Assembly (NCBI RefSeq): GCF_022513565.1
Contig: NZ_JAKWBE010000001.1
Span: 62,001 to 126,000, forward strand
Direction: 5' to 3'
DNA length: 64,000 nt
Origin: Streptomyces gilvus
GTDB taxonomy: Bacteria; Actinomycetota; Actinomycetes; Streptomycetales; Streptomycetaceae
Shown here in pieces: positions 29,806 to 37,188 of this stretch. Each line of letters begins with the position of its first letter. The stretch's first letter is position 1. The notes under the pieces were generated by a model that had not been told where the DNA came from, did not search any database, and saw only the letters and a program-made list of their open reading frames with translations. Both the position numbers and the translations under genes were made by a program.

Positions 29806-30738
29806 GTGCCACTGCTGTTTCTGAACGAGAAATCCTGGGGAACGGCCTGTGACCCGGCGCGGGCCGAACGGGCCATGGCCGACTTCGTGAACGCCGTGCG
29901 CGCCGCAGCGACCGCGGGTGGATCGGACACGGCACTGGTGAGCGAGGTGGACGTCAAGGCCCTGGAGATCGCGGAGGGGTATCCCGTCAACAAATGGATC
30001 GGCGCCAGCCCGCGCAACCGCGCCCTCTGGCAGCGCCTTCGTGGCTTACAGGGAAGATCTCCCGTCCGCAGCGTTTTCCCGGCGCGGGACGCCGCCGATC
30101 ATCTCGAGTACCGCCATGACGGTGAGGTCGTCCTGGGACTGGGCGCCGCGCACTTCATGGACGGCATCGCCGTCAGTCTCGCGGTGGCGCGGCAGTGGCA
30201 GGCCGACCACGTGACCCTGGAGCGGAGCGAACTGGTTGAGGACGACGACGGCACACTGAAGATGCGGCAGGACACCGTCGACGTCCGGCATCTGGCCGCT
30301 GAGCCGCACCTCGACGGGCACCTGGACTGGATCCGCAAGACGCGCCAGGAAGGTGTTACCACCGGCCTGCGCATCTGGGACAGCAGGGCCGACCTCTACC
30401 CCCACCTCACCTTCCTGCCACGTGTCGGGGACCAGCTCAGCGACCTGAACCCGCACTGGGTCGTGCCCGTACGGCGCTGCCTGGAGAAACTCGAGGCGGC
30501 CGCCGCCGCATGGGACCCCGCCACCATGGCAGAACCGGAATGGCGGACCAAGGTGACTCCGGAAGGAGAAACCCGTAAGCGGGTGTGTCAGTTCGAGGAC
30601 CTGGACGGGAAGGTGGAGACCTTCCACCTCCACGCCCGCTTCACCCCGGGAGCCGGCCGCATCCACTTCCGCCTGGTCGGGGAGGAGGGCGGGCTCCGCA
30701 TCGCGCACATCGGCGGCAAGATCTGCCCCGATCTCTGA
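29806..30738 (+). CDS. Unrecognised third protein of the DUF262/ATPase operon, with a TTA codon
   Basis: The protein has 310 residues from GTG 29806, with GGGGGAG 7 nt upstream. It begins MPLLFLNEKSWGTACDPARA and has no membrane segment. The C-terminal text FHLHARFTPGAGRIHFRL and LRIAHIGGKI looks like a small beta-rich domain. I cannot assign a family. The gene lies 30 bp after the ATPase and almost certainly belongs to the same operon. Codon 81 is TTA (30046-30048), so in Streptomyces its translation should depend on the bldA leucyl-tRNA. A defence effector or substrate-recognition subunit is possible, but this is inference from context. Confidence 0.8.
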   Translation: MPLLFLNEKSWGTACDPARAERAMADFVNAVRAAATAGGSDTALVSEVDVKALEIAEGYPVNKWIGASPRNRALWQRLRGLQGRSPVRSVFPARDAADHLEYRHDGEVVLGLGAAHFMDGIAVSLAVARQWQADHVTLERSELVEDDDGTLKMRQDTVDVRHLAAEPHLDGHLDWIRKTRQEGVTTGLRIWDSRADLYPHLTFLPRVGDQLSDLNPHWVVPVRRCLEKLEAAAAAWDPATMAEPEWRTKVTPEGETRKRVCQFEDLDGKVETFHLHARFTPGAGRIHFRLVGEEGGLRIAHIGGKICPDL

Positions 30739-30744
30739 CCGGCC

Positions 30745-31317
30745 TCAGAACAGCGTCTCCTGTCCTTCCGGCACTCGCGACCTCCTGGATCTGGGCGCCG
30801 GGGCGGCAACCTCTGCGACCGGTGAGGGCGCGGAAGGCTGCGGCCTCTCCTTCGGCGCCGCCGGCTTGCGCTTGCGACCCCGCTTTCTCCGAGGTGTCGG
30901 CACCCCGCCTTCCAGCACCTCCTGCAACCGGTTCCGCGTCCGCGTCTCCAACTGCCGTATGCGCTCGCGTATGACGTCGTAATCCTTGCCGATGTCGTCC
31001 AGCGTCTCCCGCTCGCCGCCCACCAGTCCGCAGAGCCGCCGCATCACGTCCGCCTCATGCTCCGTGAGGCCGGCGTCCGTCGGCCGGCCGATGCGGCGGA
31101 CCGCGTCGACCTCGGCCACCGTGAGGTTCGCATCGCGACGGCCACAGCGCGCGCGGAGAGGGACCTCCCCTCGGCGGCCGGCCGTGACTTCCACGCCGTG
31201 CGCCGGAAGCGGTCCTCTTCCATGTGGGAGTGCGCGGCAGCCATGACCGCGTTCAGGTTCCCTACCCGCCTCTGTCCCCTCGGCGCCTTCCGAGGCGTCG
31301 CCTGCGTCGACTGCCAC
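30745..31317 (-). CDS. Protein with a lone sigma-70 region 4-like HTH
   Basis: A 190-codon frame from GTG 31317. The first about 75 residues are low-complexity and may be untranslated. The convincing part is LTEHEADVMRRLCGLVGGER followed by LDDIGKDYDVIRERIRQLET, a sigma-70 region 4.2 helix-turn-helix with the RERIRQ signature. After it comes a basic, Pro-rich tail (RRKRGRKRKP) ending PEGQETLF. Regions 2 and 3 are missing, so it cannot be a full sigma factor. It converges on the defence-like operon with only 6 bp between the stops. It may be a DNA-binding or RNAP-binding regulator, or a gene remnant. Confidence 0.55.
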   Translation of the reverse strand: MAVDAGDASEGAEGTEAGREPERGHGCRALPHGRGPLPAHGVEVTAGRRGEVPLRARCGRRDANLTVAEVDAVRRIGRPTDAGLTEHEADVMRRLCGLVGGERETLDDIGKDYDVIRERIRQLETRTRNRLQEVLEGGVPTPRRKRGRKRKPAAPKERPQPSAPSPVAEVAAPAPRSRRSRVPEGQETLF

Positions 31318-31350
31318 CGCCGTGGCCTCGGAGTCCTGCGCGCGTGGCGA

Positions 31351-32559
31351 CTACTGGCGATAGCCGCTGAGGAACCGTCCGATCCGTCCGATCGCCGCCT
31401 CCAGGTCCTCCGCGTGGGGGAGGGTGAGGATGCGGAAGTGGTCGGGGGTCGGCCAGTTGAAGCCCGTGCCCTGGACCACCTGGATCTTCTCCCGCAGCAG
31501 CAGGTCCAGGACGAACCTCTCGTCGTCGTGGATCCTGTGCACCTTCGGGTCGATGCGCGGGAAGGCGTACAGGGCGCCCTTGGGCTTCACGCAGGACACC
31601 CCGGGGATCTCGTTGAGCTTCTCCCAGGCGACGTTGCGCTGTTCGTACAGCCGTCCGCCCGGGGTGGTCAGCTCGCGGATGGACTGGCGGCCACCGAGCG
31701 CGGCCTGGATGGCGTACTGGGCGGGCGCGTTGGCGCACAGCCGCATGGAGGCCAGCATGGTCAGGCCCTCCAGGTAGTCGCGGGCGTGCTGCTTGGGGCC
31801 GGTGACCACGAGCCAGCCCGAGCGGAAGCCGGCCACCCGGTACGTCTTCGACAGCCCGCAGAAGGTGAGCACGACCAGGTCGGGGGCGAGGGCCGCGGCG
31901 GAGTGGTGTACGGCGTCGTCGTAGAGGATCTGGTCGTAGATCTCGTCGGCGAAGACCATCAGACCGTGGCGGCGGGCCAGATCGAGGATTCCCTCGACGA
32001 TCTCCTTCGGATAGACCGCGCCGGTGGGGTTGTTGGGGTTGATGATCACGACGGCCTTGGTGCGGCCGGTGATCTTCGACTCCATGTCCGCCAGATCCGG
32101 GTACCAGTCGGCCTGTTCGTCGCAGAGGTAGTGAACCGCCTTGCCCCCGGCGAGGGTTGTCACCGCCGTCCACAGCGGGAAGTCGGGGGCGGGGATCAGG
32201 ATCTCGTCACCGTCCTCGATGAGCGCCTGCACGGCCATGGAGACCAGCTCCGAGACGCCGTTGCCGAGGAAGACGTCGTCGACGTCGACCTCCAGGCCGA
32301 GGGTCTGGTAGCGCTGGGCGACCGCGCGGCGGGCGGAGAGGATGCCGCGGGAGTCGGTGTAGCCGTGCGCCTGGGGGAGCATCCGGATCATGTCCTGGAG
32401 GATCTCCTCCGGCGCCTCGAAGCCGAAGAGCGCGGGGTTGCCGGTGTTCAGGCGCAGCACGCTGTGGCCCGCCTCCTCCAGCGCGTTGGCGTGCTCGATG
32501 ACCGGTCCGCGGATCTCGTAGCAGACCTCGCTGAGCTTGTTCGACTGCCGGAACTCCAT
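31351..32559 (-). CDS. alaA: Pyridoxal-phosphate aminotransferase, AlaA-like
   Basis: The protein has 402 residues (E. coli AlaA has about 405). MEFRQSNKLSEVCYEIRGPV is the typical opening. LRLNTGNPALFGFEAPEEIL, VVIINPNNPTGAVYPKEI (Asn ligand), FADEIYDQILYD (Asp/Tyr) and GLSKTYRVAGFRSGW (Schiff-base Lys) are class I fold motifs. It transfers amino groups between glutamate and pyruvate to make alanine. It is divergent from an HxlR regulator, with a palindrome between them. Confidence 0.9.
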   Translation of the reverse strand: MEFRQSNKLSEVCYEIRGPVIEHANALEEAGHSVLRLNTGNPALFGFEAPEEILQDMIRMLPQAHGYTDSRGILSARRAVAQRYQTLGLEVDVDDVFLGNGVSELVSMAVQALIEDGDEILIPAPDFPLWTAVTTLAGGKAVHYLCDEQADWYPDLADMESKITGRTKAVVIINPNNPTGAVYPKEIVEGILDLARRHGLMVFADEIYDQILYDDAVHHSAAALAPDLVVLTFCGLSKTYRVAGFRSGWLVVTGPKQHARDYLEGLTMLASMRLCANAPAQYAIQAALGGRQSIRELTTPGGRLYEQRNVAWEKLNEIPGVSCVKPKGALYAFPRIDPKVHRIHDDERFVLDLLLREKIQVVQGTGFNWPTPDHFRILTLPHAEDLEAAIGRIGRFLSGYRQ

Positions 32560-32589
32560 GCTCGCTCGCCCCTCCGCTTTCGTGTGTTG

Positions 32590-32604
32590 CTTGGTTTTAC
32601 CAAG
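32590..32604. promoter_or_regulatory. Palindromic operator between alaA and the HxlR gene
   Basis: CTTGGTTTTACCAAG is a perfect 15-bp palindrome (6-bp arms, 3-bp centre) in the 87-bp divergent gap. It is followed by a similar half-site AGCTTGG. It is the most likely binding site of the adjacent winged-helix regulator. Confidence 0.6.
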
Positions 32605-32646
32605 TTCGAGCTTGGAAAGTCCAACAACATGTCTAGACTGCGTCGC

Positions 32647-33273
32647 ATGTCACCTCGCCGAAGCTACGACCAGTACTGTTCCGCAGCCCGTGCCCTGGAC
32701 CTGGTGGGCGACCGCTGGACCCTGCTGATCGTCCGGGAGCTGCTGGCCGGACCCCGCCGCTACACGGACCTGCACGCGGACCTGCCGGGCGTGAGCACGG
32801 ACGTCCTCGCCTCCCGGCTGAAGGACATGGAGCGGGACGGACTGACGAGCAGGCGCCGGCTGCCCCCGCCGGGAGCCGCCTACGTCTACGAACTCACGGC
32901 GCGAGGACGGGAGTTGCTGCCCGTGCTGCAGGCGCTGAGCCGGTGGGGGCAGGACGAGCTCGGCGACCGGCGGCCCACCGACGCCCTGCGCGCCCACTGG
33001 TTCGCGCTGCCCCTGCTGCGCGCCCTGCAGGGGGAGGGGCTGGTCGAAGTACGGCTGGAGGAAGGCGACTTCCATCTGTACGTCGGCACCGAGGACGGCC
33101 CGGTGTACGGCGACGGGCCCGCACCCGGCGAGCCGGACGCGCGGCTCGTTCTCGACGCGGAGACCTGCGCGGCCCTGGCGCGCGGGGAGGTGGCTCTCGC
33201 CGACGCGGTACGGGACGGGCGGGTCGCCGTGACCGGCGACGGCACCCTCGCCAAGGCACTGAGGGAGACATGA
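32647..33273 (+). CDS. HxlR-family winged-helix regulator with SCP2-like C-terminus
   Basis: The protein has 208 residues from ATG 32647; ATG 32629 with GGAAAG upstream is an alternative. SYDQYCSAARALDLVGDRWT, LLIVRELLAGPRRYTDLHAD and LPGVSTDVLASRLKDMERDG form the HxlR/DUF24 winged helix. The C-terminal half ends ETCAALARGEVALADAVRDG, resembling an SCP2 sterol-carrier-like pocket often fused to actinobacterial HxlR proteins and suggesting a hydrophobic ligand. The cysteine at residue 11 could be redox-sensitive. Divergent from alaA, which it may control. Confidence 0.88.
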   Translation: MSPRRSYDQYCSAARALDLVGDRWTLLIVRELLAGPRRYTDLHADLPGVSTDVLASRLKDMERDGLTSRRRLPPPGAAYVYELTARGRELLPVLQALSRWGQDELGDRRPTDALRAHWFALPLLRALQGEGLVEVRLEEGDFHLYVGTEDGPVYGDGPAPGEPDARLVLDAETCAALARGEVALADAVRDGRVAVTGDGTLAKALRET

Positions 33274-33275
33274 CG

Positions 33276-33309
33276 AAGGGGCCCACCGTGGCGGCACGGT
33301 GGGCCCCTT
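33276..33309. terminator. Bidirectional hairpin terminator
   Basis: A perfect 15-bp stem AAGGGGCCCACCGTG (33276-33290) with 33295-33309 and loop GCGG lies between the convergent HxlR and secreted-protein genes. Confidence 0.88.
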
Positions 33310-33318
33310 GACGTACCG

Positions 33319-34134
33319 TCAGGCTCCCGGCGGCACCCGCGAGGGCCGGCCCGAGCCCCGCGTCAGCGTGTACCCGCCGATCCCCGCGAGGGCGGCCAGG
33401 ATCGCGCCCACGCCGGTCCACACCCACCGGTCGGACCACCAGCCGGACGACCAGCCGTCCTCGGGCTCGATGCCGGACAGCACCGCCGACTTCGTCGAAC
33501 CACCGTCCTCCGACTCGGACTTGGACGACACGGCGATCCCCGGCACCAGCGGCTTCGCCAGCGAGCCGTCCACCGCCGCCGAGCCGCCGATGTCCTTAGA
33601 GTCGACCTGGATGGAGGCGCCGATCGGCTGGCCGAGGTCGGCCGTGGTCACGTTCACCACCGTCAGCCGGACGTAGTACGTGCCGGGCAGCGGGTCGTTG
33701 GCCCACGGCTCCGACCAGGCGCGGACCGTACGCATCACGCAGGTCAGCTCGACCGACGTGGTGCCCTGCGCCGCCGTGCGCGTCTGCGCCCCGTACTGGC
33801 AGGCCTGGCGGCGGCGCAGCCCGTCGTACACGTCGATCTGCCAGGTCTGGGCCGCGTGCGTGTCGGGCAGCCTCACCATCGCCTTGACGGTGGGCCGCTG
33901 ACCGGCGTCCGCGGGAAAGGACCAGTACAGGTAGTCGCCGGCGGAGGCGCTCGCGGTGGCCCGCTGTCCCTGGTCGATCTCGGCCGCCGTACGGAACGAC
34001 GTGCCCGCCGTGGTCGGCGCGCGGCCGTCCGAGGAGCCGGACGACGAGGGCGACGGCGAGGAGTCGGCCGCCGCGGGGCCCGCCGCGAGACCCAGGGCCA
34101 GCAGCGTGGCGCTCAACACGCGTGTGATCCGCAT
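33319..34134 (-). CDS. Secreted, C-terminally membrane-anchored protein, partner of VWA protein
   Basis: The protein has 271 residues. Its ATG at 34134 overlaps the TGA of the upstream VWA gene. A signal peptide (VLSATLLALGLAAGPAAA) leads into a Ser/Pro linker. A beta-rich ectodomain follows (YLYWSFPADAGQRPTVKAMV, GTYYVRLTVVNVTTADLGQP). One C-terminal helix (WTGVGAILAALAGIGGYTLT) has a basic tail, but there is no LPxTG. The family is not recognised. The coupling suggests a complex with the VWA protein at the cell surface. Confidence 0.75.
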   Translation of the reverse strand: MRITRVLSATLLALGLAAGPAAADSSPSPSSSGSSDGRAPTTAGTSFRTAAEIDQGQRATASASAGDYLYWSFPADAGQRPTVKAMVRLPDTHAAQTWQIDVYDGLRRRQACQYGAQTRTAAQGTTSVELTCVMRTVRAWSEPWANDPLPGTYYVRLTVVNVTTADLGQPIGASIQVDSKDIGGSAAVDGSLAKPLVPGIAVSSKSESEDGGSTKSAVLSGIEPEDGWSSGWWSDRWVWTGVGAILAALAGIGGYTLTRGSGRPSRVPPGA

Positions 34135-35408
34135 CAGTTGGTCCTCCAGACCGCGACCCGCCAGCGCGACAGCCAGCCCCAGATCAGACCGGCCAGGAAC
34201 CCGACCAGCACCAGCAACACGAGCAGCCACCAGCCACGGCCGAGACCGAAGGAGGCCACGTCGCTCGCGTGCGAGGGGCCGTCGACGACGTCGACGGTCA
34301 TCTCCAGCGGCAGACCCGGGGTGGTCTTCACGCCCGAGGCGGCCGAGAAGGAGTTCGTGACCTGCAGACACACCGTCTCGGCGGCCGGTTTGTCGCTGTC
34401 GTCGTCGTCCCGTTCGGGCTTGGGATAGCGCAGCCCGGTGGAGATGACGTCCGTGCGCCCGTCGCCCGCGGCCTCCCCGCGCACGATCTCGCGGCCGTGC
34501 AGCGTCACGGCCCGCAGCAGCGCCCCGTAGGCGGGATTGACGGCGCGGTCGGCCGCCACGCTCACCGAGGCGCGCAGCTCCTGGCCCGCCTGGACGTCCA
34601 CCCGGTACCAGCGCTCCTGCCCGAACTCCTCGCGGTCGGTGTAGAGACCGGACTTCAGGGTCGGCGCGTCCGTGCACCGCGCGGCGCCCTCGGTGGCCAC
34701 CGGCGTCACCACCGGGTCGGCCGCCCGGTCCACCAACTGGTTGACCTTGTCGGTGAGTTCGTCGGTGTGCTCGACCGAGGTGTACGTGCCGCCGGTCGCC
34801 TCCGCGATACAACTGAGCTGCTTGTTCAGCTTGGTGCTGGGCACCAGGCCGAGCGTGTCGATGGTCGTGCCGATGCCCTTGGCGGCGATCTCGCGCGCCA
34901 CCTCGCACGGGTCGAGCGGGGCGCAGGTGTCCTCGCCGTCGGTGATCAGCACGATCCGCTTGGAGCCCGCGCCGCTGCCGAGGTCGTCGGCCGCCTTCAG
35001 CAGCGCCGGACCGATCGGCGTCCAGCCGGTCGGCGAGAGGGTCGCCACGGCCGTCTTGGCCTCGGTGCGGTCGAGGGTGCTGACCGGGTAGAGCTGCGCG
35101 GTGTCCTTGCAGCCCGTCTGCCGGTCGTTGCCCGGGTAGTTGGCGCCGAGCGTGCGGATGCCGAGCTGGACCTCCTCGGGCGTGGCGTCGAGCACCTCGT
35201 TGAACGCCTGCTTCGCCGCCGCCATCCGGGTCCCGCCGTCGATGTCCCGGGTCCGCATGGACCCGCTGACGTCGAGCACGAGATCGACCTTGGGCGTGGC
35301 CTCGCCCGTGGGTTCACCGGCGCGGGCCGCGGCCGGGAAGACGAGCCCGGCCGCCAGGGTGGCGAGCAGGGCGCACACTCCTGCCGCCAGCCGTTGTGTT
35401 CTGATCAT
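34134..35408 (-). CDS. Membrane-anchored VWA-domain protein
   Basis: The protein has 424 residues. A signal peptide (LAAGVCALLATLAAGLVFPA) precedes a von Willebrand factor A domain with a complete-looking MIDAS (VDLVLDVSGSMRTRD; later GWTPIGPALLKAADD and RIVLITDGEDTC). A beta-rich extracellular region follows, then a C-terminal membrane helix (WWLLVLLVLVGFLAGLIWGW) with a short basic tail. Cysteine pairs suit an exported protein. It probably binds a protein or the cell wall through a Mg2+-bridged acidic residue. Its upstream region holds five ATGTSACAT palindromes. Confidence 0.85.
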   Translation of the reverse strand: MIRTQRLAAGVCALLATLAAGLVFPAAARAGEPTGEATPKVDLVLDVSGSMRTRDIDGGTRMAAAKQAFNEVLDATPEEVQLGIRTLGANYPGNDRQTGCKDTAQLYPVSTLDRTEAKTAVATLSPTGWTPIGPALLKAADDLGSGAGSKRIVLITDGEDTCAPLDPCEVAREIAAKGIGTTIDTLGLVPSTKLNKQLSCIAEATGGTYTSVEHTDELTDKVNQLVDRAADPVVTPVATEGAARCTDAPTLKSGLYTDREEFGQERWYRVDVQAGQELRASVSVAADRAVNPAYGALLRAVTLHGREIVRGEAAGDGRTDVISTGLRYPKPERDDDDSDKPAAETVCLQVTNSFSAASGVKTTPGLPLEMTVDVVDGPSHASDVASFGLGRGWWLLVLLVLVGFLAGLIWGWLSRWRVAVWRTN

Positions 35409-35456
35409 CGGCGGATCCTATTGATCAGGCGGGCCGTGATCCAAAACGGGCGGGGT

Positions 35457-35588
35457 GGTATGTGACATGGCACTGAGAATTTCAGTGGCATGTGACATAC
35501 CAACGGGACCCGGTGGTATGTCACATGCCACCCCCGAACCGCAGTGCTATGTCACATGCCGCCCCGGAACCGCAGTGCTATGTCACAT
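35457..35588. repeat. Five-copy ATGTSACAT palindrome array
   Basis: ATGTGACAT occurs at 35460-35468 and 35490-35498, and ATGTCACAT at 35518-35526, 35549-35557 and 35580-35588. The spacings are 30, 28, 31 and 31 bp, close to three helical turns. Copies 1 and 2 form a larger inverted repeat (35457-35476 with 35482-35501, 18 of 20 matched). Copies 4 and 5 lie in a 22-bp direct repeat beginning GAACCGCAGTGC. The array fills the gap upstream of the VWA gene and looks like a multi-site operator. Confidence 0.75.
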
Positions 35589-35596
35589 ACCACCGC

Positions 35597-37096
35597 TCAC
35601 CGCAGCGGATTGGGCAGCCCCGTCCACTGATCACCCGCCACCCCCGGCGACATCCGCATCAGCGTCAGCGCCTTCGTCGGCAGCGGCTGTTCGACCAGCG
35701 CCGCCAGGTCGGGCGTGCGCGGCAGGTCCCGTACGGCCGTCTCCAGCGCGGCCCCCAGCGCCGGCGCCGAACCCGCCGTACCGGCGAGGGCGCCCGCCAC
35801 CAGCGAACCGAACAGCTTGCGGCGCAGGGCCGTCACGTCGTCCGTGACGATCCGTCCCGTCAACTCCGGTACCGGGATGCCGTTCCGAGCCAGCCGGGCC
35901 GGGCTGACCCGGATGTCGGCGAGGTCGCGGTAGACCAGCCGCAGCGGGGCACCCGTGCGGGACAGGACCACCAGGAGGTTCTGGCCGTGCGCCTCGAGCG
36001 CCACACCCAGCTGAAGCAGGCGCAGGCCGACCGTGAGGGTGAGACGTGTGAAGTCGGCGAGCCAGGAGGGGGATTCGGGCAGCGTGGTGGTGGCCAGTGC
36101 CCCCACCGGCACCACCCGCTCGCCGCTGTCGGTCGCCGCGTACGTCTGCGGCGACTCCCGCAGCACGGCGGCGAGGTCGGGCGAGTCCGCCGTGGCCGCG
36201 CCCAGCGTGCGCGTGACGTGCAGCAGACCGTCCGAACGCGCGGCCAGCGCCTGGGCGAACGACGACAGCGTGGCCGAAAGCCCCACCGAGTAGACCGAGA
36301 TGTCCCGCACCGAGGACGTCAGCCGGGCGCTCAGCGCGGTCTTGACGTGCGGCCCGTCCGGCAGGGCGAGCGTGCGCAGCGACATCAACGGGTGCGCCTC
36401 GCGCCACTCCTCGCAGCTCCGCTTGAGCACGTGCGCCGCCTGCCACGGGTGCACCGGCAGCAACAGCCGCCCCCCGTCCCGCAGTTCGTCGGGCCACTGC
36501 CCGGTCACCAGGCACTCGCGCGCGGCCACCGGAACCGTTCCCAGCTCCACGACGGGCCGGTGCTCGGGCCCGTACGCGAGCTGCTCCGCCACCGAGAACC
36601 CGGGCCGGGAGCGGCAGCCCGGGTGGTACGGATGCCCGTCGACCACCCGCTGCTCCCACTCCCAGTCGGCGATCGGCCACTGGTCGGCGCGCGGTTCCTG
36701 TCCGGCCCGCGACAGCGCCAACGAGGCCACGCTGTGGGCGAGTTCGGCCGCGAAGTCGGCGCCGTGCGGCACCGCGAGGCCGGTCATCAACCGCGCCGGA
36801 TGGTCGTACGTCGCATCGTCGAGCCGTACGGAGGTCACGTACGCGGCGGTCGCGTACGGGTCCGCGGCCGGGCCGTGCAGCCGGCGCCCGTCGGCCAGGC
36901 GCAGGGTGAGCCCGTCCCGGCCCCGCTCCCGGCCCGCGATCCACGGCAGCGGCTCATGGGCGAGGGCCCGCCACAACCGGGTCAGCACGGCCGCCCGGGC
37001 GCCGCACAGCTCGGCGTCGTACCGTGGCAGCAGACCGGGGCGTACGGCGGCCAGCTCGTCGGCGACCTCGGACTCCGCGGGGTGGGGACGGTGCAC
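35597..37096 (-). CDS. IucA/IucC-family NIS siderophore synthetase (first copy)
   Basis: The protein has 499 residues. I chose GTG 37096 because GAGGAG lies 7 nt upstream. NIS synthetase hallmarks are VVDGHPYHPGCRSRPGFS, LLPVHPWQAAHVLKR, KTALSARLTSSVRDISVYSV, LEAHGQNLLVVLSRTG and a C-terminal FerR-like region ending WTGLPNPLR. These enzymes adenylate a carboxylate (usually citrate or succinate derivatives) and condense it with an amine or alcohol. It is divergent from a second synthetase, so the two probably make successive amide bonds of one siderophore. No other siderophore gene, transporter or decarboxylase is in the window. Confidence 0.92.
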   Translation of the reverse strand: MHRPHPAESEVADELAAVRPGLLPRYDAELCGARAAVLTRLWRALAHEPLPWIAGRERGRDGLTLRLADGRRLHGPAADPYATAAYVTSVRLDDATYDHPARLMTGLAVPHGADFAAELAHSVASLALSRAGQEPRADQWPIADWEWEQRVVDGHPYHPGCRSRPGFSVAEQLAYGPEHRPVVELGTVPVAARECLVTGQWPDELRDGGRLLLPVHPWQAAHVLKRSCEEWREAHPLMSLRTLALPDGPHVKTALSARLTSSVRDISVYSVGLSATLSSFAQALAARSDGLLHVTRTLGAATADSPDLAAVLRESPQTYAATDSGERVVPVGALATTTLPESPSWLADFTRLTLTVGLRLLQLGVALEAHGQNLLVVLSRTGAPLRLVYRDLADIRVSPARLARNGIPVPELTGRIVTDDVTALRRKLFGSLVAGALAGTAGSAPALGAALETAVRDLPRTPDLAALVEQPLPTKALTLMRMSPGVAGDQWTGLPNPLR

Positions 37097-37188
37097 GGGC
37101 GGGCTCCTCGGGGCGAGTACGGCGTCACGGACAGGGGGCGACGGCATCCATACTGATCATCTTCGACCGAACGGACCTCTGGGAACGA

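Noticed and set aside
35457..35588. CRISPR array
   Set aside because: Units are only about 9-22 bp, spacers are similar to each other rather than unique, and there are no cas genes.
37097..37188. Iron box (DmdR/IdeR site) between the siderophore synthetases
   Set aside because: No TTAGGTTAGGCTAACCTAA-like palindrome is visible in the gap.
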